Source of the DNA: an uncultured bacterium
GTDB lineage: Bacteria; Myxococcota_A; Bradymonadia; UBA7976; VGTA01
Direction: 5' to 3'
Assembly (NCBI GenBank): GCA_943788935.1
Contig: CALSSE010000017.1
Span: forward strand, 420,001-484,000
Length of the DNA: 64,000 nucleotides
Position 1 is the first letter of the stretch; each line of letters begins with the position of its first letter. Shown piece after piece: positions 1 to 8,300 of this stretch. A program made the position numbers and the translations under genes. Below the pieces are notes generated by a model. That model was given only the letters and a program-made list of their open reading frames with translations. It was not told where the DNA came from and did no database searches.

Positions 1-274
1 GACCGATGCAACGATGAAGAGGGGACATGAATCCCAAGAAACAATGTTGGAGCGGGAAGCTCAAGTCTCTGAAGAGGGTTCATCTCTTATCAATGAGATA
101 CGAACGTTCTATTTGGATCAGCATATGAACGCCGAAGAGCTATACTTTACTCCTCACTCATTGCGATGGGCGATCCCACTCTCCGAGGCAGCGTCTCTAG
201 TTCGTGCTCTTCACTCTCGTTATCTTACCGCCTCCACCTCTACTTCACCGCCAATTGACCAGGAGATCCAGTGA
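1..274 (+). CDS. C-terminal fragment of unidentified protein, cut by window edge
   Basis: The frame is open from the first bases of the window, so the ATG at 14 is probably internal and the gene continues to the left. The visible part is about 90 residues, soluble, with no recognisable motif; it ends in a Ser/Thr-rich tail. Its TGA overlaps the GTG start of the DUF4159 gene by four bases, so the two are co-translated. In related genomes the gene before DUF4159 is often a DUF58 or VWA protein of the MoxR/Bat type. That would fit here, but the fragment is too short to show it. Confidence 0.6.
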   Translation, partial: TDATMKRGHESQETMLEREAQVSEEGSSLINEIRTFYLDQHMNAEELYFTPHSLRWAIPLSEAASLVRALHSRYLTASTSTSPPIDQEIQ

Positions 275-1068
275 CTCACAATACTCCATGTTCTCTATAT
301 AGGAGGAGAGGACTCGCAGGAGTCCTCATGGGCTTTATGTTGCTCCTAGAGAGTGTCCTCAGTCCTAATACAGGTCTCGCTTTCGGAGAGAGAGAGCTAG
401 TAGGGATCACCTTTTTAGATCATGGTGAGGGCGCGAAGGCGCGACCGAGATCGGCAGAACAGCTAATGTGGGAGGTGAGTAAGAGGACGAGTATTAGTGT
501 TCGAGAATCTCCTCATTGGGTGTCACCTGAGGATCCTCAATTATTTGAGTCTCCGCTGATCGTTTGGTTGGGTCGAGGAGAAGCGCCATCGTTCTCTCGT
601 CAGGCGCGAGAGCGACTGAACCTTTATTTACGATCGGGGGGCTTACTCTTTATCGATGATATCTCCCCTCCGGGTGACCAGCGTTTCGATCGGAGTATTC
701 GGGCTCGACTCAGAGAGATATGGCCTGAGTCTTCACTAAGAGAGGTCGATGATGGACATACCATCTACAAGAGCTTCTTTTTGCTAGATCAACCCCAAGG
801 AAGACTCTTGAGAAGCAGTAAACTTGAGCATATCTCCTTCGATGACCTCAGCCCTATTCTCTATGCGAGGAATGACACCTTTGGCGCTTTTGGACGTAGC
901 CCAGCAGGTGACTGGTTACTGCCAACTCTCCCAGGCGGCAGAGTTCAGCGAGAGAGAGCGTTTCGATTTGGTGTCAATCTCGTGATGTATAGCACTTGTC
1001 TTAATTATAAGAGGGATCAAGTACACACCCTCACTATTCTTCGTCGTCGTCAATTCAAAGCGCAGTAG
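271..1068 (+). CDS. DUF4159 family exported protein
   Basis: This 265-residue protein has an N-terminal hydrophobic segment (about residues 14-38) that should export or anchor it. The rest matches the DUF4159 pattern: a beta/alpha fold like glutamine amidotransferase class I, with a 'GGLLFIDD' strand-turn near residue 125 and a 'FGVNLVMYS' segment near the end. The family is usually encoded with MoxR ATPase, DUF58 and VWA genes; its biochemical role is unknown. The start is GTG at 271, overlapping the previous stop (GTGA). The next gene follows after 13 bases, with its AGGAG ribosome site lying across this gene's stop codon. Family assignment is from sequence pattern only. Confidence 0.75.
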   Translation: MTHNTPCSLYRRRGLAGVLMGFMLLLESVLSPNTGLAFGERELVGITFLDHGEGAKARPRSAEQLMWEVSKRTSISVRESPHWVSPEDPQLFESPLIVWLGRGEAPSFSRQARERLNLYLRSGGLLFIDDISPPGDQRFDRSIRARLREIWPESSLREVDDGHTIYKSFFLLDQPQGRLLRSSKLEHISFDDLSPILYARNDTFGAFGRSPAGDWLLPTLPGGRVQRERAFRFGVNLVMYSTCLNYKRDQVHTLTILRRRQFKAQ

Positions 1069-1081
1069 GAGTAAATGGGCG

Positions 1082-3418
1082 ATGAACTCATTAATTAGAG
1101 AGTGGCTTGACCCTCAAGAGAGCTTTAATCAGCTCTCATTTGTTTGGCTAGGCGCTTGGTCACCGATCATGCTCATCATCATCGCGTTGATGATCATCAC
1201 TACTTTGTGGTTAAGCTGGCAAAATGTAAAGCGCCTAAGCTCTAAAAGGCGATTGACCTTAATAGGGTTACGAGTCATCGCTCTCGGTATGTTTTTCATT
1301 TTATTCCTACAACCTGCTGCTCGTCTTGAAGACATCTCTAAGGTCAAAAATCACGTAGCGGTGATCTTAGATAGCTCTCGCTCAATGGCTTTACCCGACC
1401 GAGAGGGAAGCGCAGAGCCTAGTCGACGATCTCGGGCTCAGGAGGCTTTAATCAAGGCGAGCCCTACCTTGGAGGCTTGGAAAAGAGACGATCACCAGCT
1501 TGACTATTTCTCGCTTGATGGGCACCTCATGCCTCATCGAGACCAAGGCGCCTTACTCAAGCGACCCGCGCGGGGAGCGGAGACTTCATTGATCAATGGC
1601 CTTAATGAGCTCTCTACTCGTATTCCGCCGAGAGAGCTGGCCGCGGTGATCCTCTTGAGCGATGGCGGAGAATGGAGCGCGAGCGGTCAAGTCGATCCAC
1701 CGCTAAAGTTGATGAGCGCGGTCGAGCGTCTCGGGGTACCAGTACATACCTTAGCGGTAGGTCCTAGCGCCGCTAGTCGTGACTTAGCCCTCGCCGAGGT
1801 TCGCGCTGATGATTTCGCTTTTGTTCGTAATGTCGTCAGCGTAGATGTCGATCTCAGATCCTACGGTTTTCTTGCCCCTCACCACTGTCGAGTCACTCTC
1901 TCCCGTGGACAAGAGCTACTCTCAGAGCGTATCATAGACTTTCAATTAGGACAGACTCGTCGCTCGATTAGCTTTGAGTTTGTCCCTGAAGAGACCGGTG
2001 AGGAGTCTTACGCTGTGCGTATCGATCCCATCGAAGGAGAGCAGGTTCTAGAAAACAATCTGACTCGTTTCTCGATGAGGATCATCCGCGATAAAATCCG
2101 AGCGCTTCAAGTAGTGGGTAATCCGAGTTGGGATCAGCGTTTTCTGCGTAAGCACTTAAAAAAGAATCCAAATGTTGACCTTATCAGCTTCTTTATTCTG
2201 AGGACTAACGCCAGCTTAGAGGTCGCCCGTCCCGATGAACTCTCTCTCATTCCATTTCCTACTCAAGAGTTATTCGAGGAGAGATTAGGCAGTTTTGATT
2301 TGATGATCTTCCAAGACTTCACCTTTCAAGGTTATCGGATGGGTAGGTATCTCCCCTTAATTAAAGAGTATGTTCGTAAGGGCGGAGGATTTATGATGAT
2401 TGGAGGAGATCAGAGCTTCAGTGGTGGGATGTATGCAGGGACTCCAATAGAAGATATCCTGCCTTTTCGCTTACCCCCTAATGGTCGTGATCAAGTCGAT
2501 TTAGGCGCTTTCACTCCTACACTTAGCGAGATTGGTGCTAAGCACCCGATCACCGCTTTAAGTTTGGTGAGTGAAGAGAATCAACAGCTGTGGAGCTCAC
2601 TCCCTCCCCTCGAGGGGACCAATCGTGTTGGTTCGCTCAGACGAGGCGCTCAGGTTCTGGCTTGGCGACCTGAGACAGAAGGACAAAAAAGAGCGCCATT
2701 GATGGTCGCTAGTACGATCGGTGAAGGACGTAGTTTGGCGATCACCACTGATAGTCTATGGCGTTGGGCGCTCTCCTCTCGAGCGGCAGAGAGTGGTCAA
2801 GGTGCGAGGGCATATCATAAGCTGTGGAGTAACGCGATCCGTTGGTTGATCAGAGACCCGGCGTTAAACCCTCTTCAGGTTCGAGCGGATCGTGATCGAT
2901 ATCGGCTTGAAGATAGCTTGAATATTACCGCTCGTAGCTTGGATAGCTCCTATCAAGCGGTCAGTGGAGTCTCCATTGAACTGATCATCGAAGAGATCTC
3001 TGAGGGGATGGAGAATGCTCAAGAAGTGTATAAATATCGTGGTAACTCAAGTGATAGCGGTGAACTGAGCCAGGTCTGGAAACCGACTAAAGAGGGAGCT
3101 TATCGAGTGCTAGCGCGCTCGACGATAGGGGAAGTCGATCGTGAAGCCCAAGATCTATTTGTGGTCACCGAAGATCTCTTAGAGCTTCGAGACACCACTC
3201 CGCGTCCTGACCTTTTACGAGCGATGAGCCTACACAGCGGTGGAGAAGTGATCTTAGAGGACACGGATTGGTCAACGCTTGAGCGACGTGCCCCGGCGAT
3301 TAAGCAGGTAAATCGACGAGAAGATGTAGCTTTATGGGCAACATGGTGGGCGCTTTGTTTAGCCTTATTCTTCCCGAGTATAGAGTGGGCATTGCGGCGA
3401 CGTTGGGGCCTGAGCTGA
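1082..3418 (+). CDS. VWA / glutamine amidotransferase-like membrane protein
   Basis: A 778-residue inner-membrane protein. Two transmembrane helices near the N terminus (about 25-47 and 60-80) are followed by a von Willebrand factor A domain whose MIDAS start reads D97-S-S-R-S101, a good metal-site motif. Around residues 340-470 lies a class I glutamine amidotransferase-like fold ('VRKGGGFMMIGGDQSF') that lacks an obvious catalytic Cys. A further beta domain follows, and a last helix at about 750-770. This architecture is common beside DUF4159 and MoxR/DUF58 genes and is thought to belong to an envelope stress or protein-assembly system, although its function is not established. AGGAG at about 1068-1072 fixes the ATG at 1082. 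Confidence 0.8.
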   Translation: MNSLIREWLDPQESFNQLSFVWLGAWSPIMLIIIALMIITTLWLSWQNVKRLSSKRRLTLIGLRVIALGMFFILFLQPAARLEDISKVKNHVAVILDSSRSMALPDREGSAEPSRRSRAQEALIKASPTLEAWKRDDHQLDYFSLDGHLMPHRDQGALLKRPARGAETSLINGLNELSTRIPPRELAAVILLSDGGEWSASGQVDPPLKLMSAVERLGVPVHTLAVGPSAASRDLALAEVRADDFAFVRNVVSVDVDLRSYGFLAPHHCRVTLSRGQELLSERIIDFQLGQTRRSISFEFVPEETGEESYAVRIDPIEGEQVLENNLTRFSMRIIRDKIRALQVVGNPSWDQRFLRKHLKKNPNVDLISFFILRTNASLEVARPDELSLIPFPTQELFEERLGSFDLMIFQDFTFQGYRMGRYLPLIKEYVRKGGGFMMIGGDQSFSGGMYAGTPIEDILPFRLPPNGRDQVDLGAFTPTLSEIGAKHPITALSLVSEENQQLWSSLPPLEGTNRVGSLRRGAQVLAWRPETEGQKRAPLMVASTIGEGRSLAITTDSLWRWALSSRAAESGQGARAYHKLWSNAIRWLIRDPALNPLQVRADRDRYRLEDSLNITARSLDSSYQAVSGVSIELIIEEISEGMENAQEVYKYRGNSSDSGELSQVWKPTKEGAYRVLARSTIGEVDREAQDLFVVTEDLLELRDTTPRPDLLRAMSLHSGGEVILEDTDWSTLERRAPAIKQVNRREDVALWATWWALCLALFFPSIEWALRRRWGLS

Positions 3419-3664
3419 CACGAGACCCACTGCTTTACAGTTGACCCCGCAGGACTTAAACGGTGTTCTCTACGTCTAAAGCATCCAAACAGCTAGCATC
3501 CAAACGACTGAGCCCTCACTGACCAACAGCACAAGGCTTATGGAGTGAGAGAATACCCATAACTCTGAGCGCTTTTATGACTCTGAGCGTTTATAACTCT
3601 GAGCATGCTTGACTTAAGATTCACCTGTCCTTCAATCGGAGAGATACATCCTAAGGCGATCTGA
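3419..3664. other. Intergenic region with short degenerate repeats
   Basis: This convergent gap between the VWA gene and flagellin holds no ORF. It contains about 2.5 copies of a repeat built on 'actctgagcg' (3561-3604) and a doubled 'agcatccaaac' (about 3482-3507). I see no clear rho-independent terminator. Confidence 0.5.
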
Positions 3665-5125
3665 TTAACCGAGGAGTGAGAGGGCGATCTGTGGCTGCTG
3701 GTTAGCTTGAGCTAAGATCGAGACTCCTGCCTGCTGAATGATCTGATTGCGAGAGAGCTGAGCAGTCTCGGCAGCGAAGTCAGCATCCATAATACGGCTA
3801 CGTGAGGCGCTTAGGTTCTCAGAGGTGGTGCTAAGGTTATTGATCGTGCTCTCTAGACGGTTCTGAAGCGCACCTAACTTAGCACGTGACGCCGAGACGT
3901 CTTCGAGAGCGAGGTCAATAATATCAAGCGCCGTAACAGCATCTTGTCGTGTAGAGATATTTATAGCATCTACCGAGTGATCTGAGTTAACTCCATAGAC
4001 AGCAGTACCACCACCAGCAGGACCAAAAGAGATTGCGGTAGATCCTTGGTTTGTGACCACTGTATCGAACTGATGCTTTGATTGGAGAGTAATCTCAGCG
4101 GTGTATACCTCTTCGGTCGCATTGAAGCCAGCTGCCGATCCTGGCAAGTTAACTTCTTCGAAGTGAATATTACGACCATCAGCGGCGGTGAGGATGAGGT
4201 TTCCAGTGCTGCCTGCCGTAGCAACGACACCAGTATCATCAGAAACGGCGTTGATCGCATCGCGTAAAGAACCGTCTGCATCATTTGCTTGAACGGTAAA
4301 ACCTGAAATCTTTTCTCCATTGATCTCTAAGTAGTTTGAAGCATTGAGAGTAAATGAGGCTGCAATATTTGTGCCCTCTACTCTAGTCTCTTCAACGATC
4401 GCCTTGACCCCAGTAAATTCAGTCGCACTATTGATTGCTGCCGCTTTAGCGATCGCTGAATAAGAGTTGAGAGATGTGGAGAACTGATCATCCTCTGCGA
4501 TGGAGCCACGAATGCTGACTAGAGTTCCACCTTCCATGCTTGAGCGGATCTGCAGATCACCTGCGTTCAATACAGTCGCGCCGACTACACCATTTGATGT
4601 TTCTCTAATTTGACGCGCTAGATCTTTGCTACCTGCGCCAGCAATACTTACGCTTAATGTCTCACCAACATTAGCGCCGACTTGTAGATCTTTAGCGAGG
4701 TAGTCTCCACTGAGGATCTTGTTGCCGTTGAAGTTAGTGGTTTCAGCGATACGGTCTAGCTCACTTTTGAGCTGAGCGACCTCAGCTTGCAGTGACCCTC
4801 GATCACTATCGTTATTGGTGTCATTTGACGCTTGAACAGCCAACTCTCTCATACGTTGCAGAATATTAGTGGTCTCATTGAGAGCACCTTCAGCGGTTTG
4901 AGCGAGAGAGATCCCGTCATTACTGTTACGAACAGCTTGGTTCAAACCACGAATTTGGGCTGAGAAGCGAGTAGTTATCGAGAGGCCCGCGGCGTCATCT
5001 TTAGCTCCGTTGATTCGGAGACCAGATGAGAGACGCTCAAATGAGCGACCGAGTGAACGGGAGGTAGAAGTCATCTGACGCTGAGCGTTCAGAGATCCAA
5101 TATTTGTATTAATAAAAAGGCCCAT
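3665..5125 (-). CDS. fliC: Flagellin
   Basis: This 486-residue flagellin is the filament subunit exported through the flagellar type III apparatus. The N-terminal D0/D1 region (1-140) is canonical: 'INTNIGSLNAQRQM', 'LSSGLRINGAKDDAAG' and 'MRELAVQASNDTN'. The C-terminal D1/D0 (about 400-486) is also canonical, with 'LGALQNRLESTINNL' and 'SRIMDADFAAETAQLSR', ending in LSLLG. The central 250 residues form a variable surface-exposed domain with a 'flagellin hook IN'-like motif. The ATG at 5125 is preceded by AAGGAGA at ideal spacing. It stands alone: no cap, chaperone or hook genes adjoin it. A promoter and palindrome lie about 120 bp upstream. Identity is secure; the symbol is by family. Confidence 0.95.
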   Translation of the reverse strand: MGLFINTNIGSLNAQRQMTSTSRSLGRSFERLSSGLRINGAKDDAAGLSITTRFSAQIRGLNQAVRNSNDGISLAQTAEGALNETTNILQRMRELAVQASNDTNNDSDRGSLQAEVAQLKSELDRIAETTNFNGNKILSGDYLAKDLQVGANVGETLSVSIAGAGSKDLARQIRETSNGVVGATVLNAGDLQIRSSMEGGTLVSIRGSIAEDDQFSTSLNSYSAIAKAAAINSATEFTGVKAIVEETRVEGTNIAASFTLNASNYLEINGEKISGFTVQANDADGSLRDAINAVSDDTGVVATAGSTGNLILTAADGRNIHFEEVNLPGSAAGFNATEEVYTAEITLQSKHQFDTVVTNQGSTAISFGPAGGGTAVYGVNSDHSVDAINISTRQDAVTALDIIDLALEDVSASRAKLGALQNRLESTINNLSTTSENLSASRSRIMDADFAAETAQLSRNQIIQQAGVSILAQANQQPQIALSLLG

Positions 5126-5248
5126 TGATCTCTCCTTGATGTATTGGGCTTAAAGTAAACGATCGAATAGTACGATAGTGAATGTAATAGCCTTTAAATG
5201 CAACTCTATTTTCATGATGGAAATGTTCTCTCTGTTGTAGTCTTGTGT

Positions 5249-5277
5249 AGTATAGTGTAACCAAATGAATGTGTTCA
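5249..5277 (-). promoter_or_regulatory. Candidate sigma-70 promoter for flagellin
   Basis: On the minus strand TGAACA (5277-5272) and TATACT (5254-5249) are separated by exactly 17 bases, placing transcription start near 5242 and giving a leader of about 117 nt. The -35 and spacer overlap a perfect palindrome (5261-5282). I found no convincing sigma-28 or sigma-54 site for this gene. Confidence 0.4.
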
Positions 5278-5282
5278 TTTGG
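5261..5282. promoter_or_regulatory. Perfect 9-bp inverted repeat, possible operator
   Basis: CCAAATGAA and TTCATTTGG are separated by four bases. The palindrome lies between flagellin and the divergently transcribed giant lipoprotein gene, and overlaps the proposed -35 of the flagellin promoter. A dimeric repressor could bind here. It is not followed by a T run, so a terminator is less likely. Confidence 0.4.
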
Positions 5283-5343
5283 ACACGTTAAGAGATTCAC
5301 CATCATCGAACCCTAAAATGATTTGTGAGAAACGTGGGGAAAC

Positions 5344-8300
5344 GTGCGAAAAGATATCTTAATTCACTCTAAAAAAATAGTCAGCTTGGATCGTGATCGA
5401 GAAGTAAACCTTCCACTTTATTGCTGTACATATCATTCAATCACTAGAGTTATAACTTTACTCACTATCTTCTTCTTAGGCGCTTGTGATGACAATGACC
5501 TCAGTCGTCGAGGGAGCGCTGTTTTTGTCACTGATAGTCAAGAATATACCTTCCCTGCTCCAAGTTTTGAGTCTCAATCTAGTGAGCTAGGAGTCATGAT
5601 CCAGAATCAGGGGGGGGGAGGACTGATTATTGTGGGGGTCATGCTAGAAGAGCGTGATGATGTGAAAGAGATCAGTATATTAGACGAAGATGATTGGACT
5701 TCAGGTCAGGTTATTATCGCAGCGGGACGAGAGAAAGAGATTAATTTTGCATGGAGTGTACTAGACGCCCAGGCAGACGAGGCGACGGTCACTTTTTTGA
5801 CCAATGTAGGTGATTATACATTCGAGCTAAATACACCGGATATTGATCCGGAGCTTTATGTCTATTCGGAGCCGATGTTGGAAGGGAACACTCGGGGAGG
5901 TCGCGTCGAGTTGGGTAACGTACCTGCAGGCGGTGTGGGGAGAGTGAGAGTGACGTTGCAGAGTATCGGTGCCATTAACCTAAACGTGAATGAGTTATGC
6001 TTTTTAGGAGATGATAATCAATGTTTAGAGAGAGAAGAGACACCTGACCAATCTGGCAGCTTTATACTATGTGATGGATTGCCAGAGCTGCCCGATGAGT
6101 GCCAGCCTGTTGAGGTTGGGTTGCTACTCCCAGGGGCGACCAAAACTCTCAGTGTGTTTTACAGGCCAGACGAGAACGAATTAGACGCTGAGGTCGCTCG
6201 GCTCTCGATCCAAAGTAATTCAGGCACCAATCCTAGTTATTTACTCAGCTTACAAGCCTCACCCTGCGTTCGCAGTGAGGCTCAGCCAGAATGCGGTGGA
6301 TGTGGTGATGGTGAGGTTAATGGTGCGGAGACCTGTGATGATGGTAATCTTGACATGAGTGATGGCTGTCTCAACAGTTGTGTCTTGGCCTCTTGTGGAG
6401 ATGGTGTCTTACACGTTGGGGTTGAGGCGTGTGATGATGAAAACGACGATAATACTGACGCTTGTACTGACCGCTGTGAAATAGCGTCTTGTGGTGATGG
6501 TTATCTCCAAGAGGGCGAGGTGTGTGATGAAGGGGGAGAGAGCGCAACGTGTAACAGCGATTGCACTCTGGCGATGTGTGGTGATGGGGTCGCAAATACA
6601 AGCTCAGGTGAAGAGTGTGATGAGAGTGGAGATGGGCTAACTTGTAACGCAGACTGCTCTTTATCTAGGTGTGGAGATGGGAATCTCAATCCCATAGCGG
6701 GTGAAGTTTGTGACGACGATAACAGTGATACTGATGATGGCTGTAGCGAGACCTGTGAAGTGGAAGATGGCTATGTGTGTGATGGTGAGCCCTCGACCTG
6801 CGATACAGTCTGTGGCGATAATGTTCAAGCAGGACTTGAGGCGTGTGATGATGGAAACACCGAGACCGAAGGCTGTGAGTACGGCTTGACGAGCTGTACG
6901 GTGTGTGCAGCAGACTGTACTAACGCCGCGGGCTTAATTCGTTATTGCGGGGATGGGGTGGTAGAGGCTGGTGAAGGTGAGGCCTGTGACGATGGTAATA
7001 CTGACGCAGATGACGGCTGTAGCGAGACCTGTGAAGTGGAAGATGGCTATGTGTGTGATGATGAGCCCTCGACCTGCGATACAGTCTGTGGCGATAGTGT
7101 TCAGGCAGGGCTTGAGGCGTGTGATGATGGAAACACCGAGACCGAAGGCTGTGAGTACGGCTTGACGAGCTGTACGGTGTGTGCAGCCGACTGTATCAAC
7201 GCAGCGGGCTTAATTCGTTATTGCGGGGATGGGGTGGTAGAGGCTGGTGAAGGTGAAGCCTGTGACGATGGTAATACTGACGCAGATGACGGCTGTAGCG
7301 AGACCTGTGAAGTGGAAGATGGCTATGTGTGTGATGATGAGCCCTCGACCTGCGATACAGTCTGTGGCGATAGTGTTCAGGCAGGGCTTGAGGCGTGTGA
7401 TGATGGAAACACCGAGACCGAAGGCTGTGAGTACGGCTTGACGAGCTGTACGGTGTGTGCAGCCGACTGTATCAACGCCGCGGGCTTAATTCGTTATTGC
7501 GGGGATGGGGTGGTAGAGGCTGGTGAAGGTGAAGCCTGTGACGACGGTAACGCTGACGCTGATGACGGCTGTAGCGAGACTTGTGAAGTGGAAGATGGCT
7601 ATGTGTGTGATGGTGAGCCCTCGACCTGCGATACGGTCTGCGGCGATAATGTTCAGGCAGGGCTTGAGGCGTGTGATGATGGAAACACCGAGACCGAAGG
7701 CTGTGAGTACGGCTTGACGAGCTGTACGGTGTGTGCAGCCGACTGTACCAACGTCGCGGGCTTAATTCGTTATTGCGGGGATGGGGTGGTAGAGGCTGGT
7801 GAAGGTGAAGCCTGTGACGACGGTAACGCTGACGCTGATGACGGCTGTAGCGAAACTTGCATAGTGGAAGATGGCTATGTGTGTGGCGGTGAGCCCTCGA
7901 CCTGCGATACAGTCTGTGGCGATAATGTTCAGGCAGGGCTTGAGGCGTGTGATGATGGAAACACCGAGACCGAAGGCTGTGAGTATGGCTTGACGAGCTG
8001 TACAGTGTGCGCGGCAGATTGCACCAACGCCGCGGGCTTGACTCGTTATTGCGGAGATGGAGTGGTAGAGGCCGACGAGGGTGAGGCCTGTGACGATGGT
8101 AATACTAACGCTGATGACGGCTGTAGCTCAGTCTGTGCGGTAGAAGATGGTTATGTGTGTGGCGGTGAGCCCTCGACCTGTACCACCGTCTGTGGCGATA
8201 ATGTTCAGGCAGGACTTGAGGCGTGTGATGACGGAAACACCGAGACCGAAGGCTGTGAGTATGGCTTGACGAGCTGTACGGTGTGTGCGGCAGATTGCAC

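Noticed and set aside
5160..5210. Sigma-28 promoter for flagellin
   Set aside because: A TAAA box occurs on the minus strand but the bases at the required distance do not match GCCGATAA.
5109..5306. 65-codon minus-strand ORF covering the flagellin promoter region
   Set aside because: It overlaps the flagellin start and the proposed promoter, has no ribosome site and reads like random sequence.
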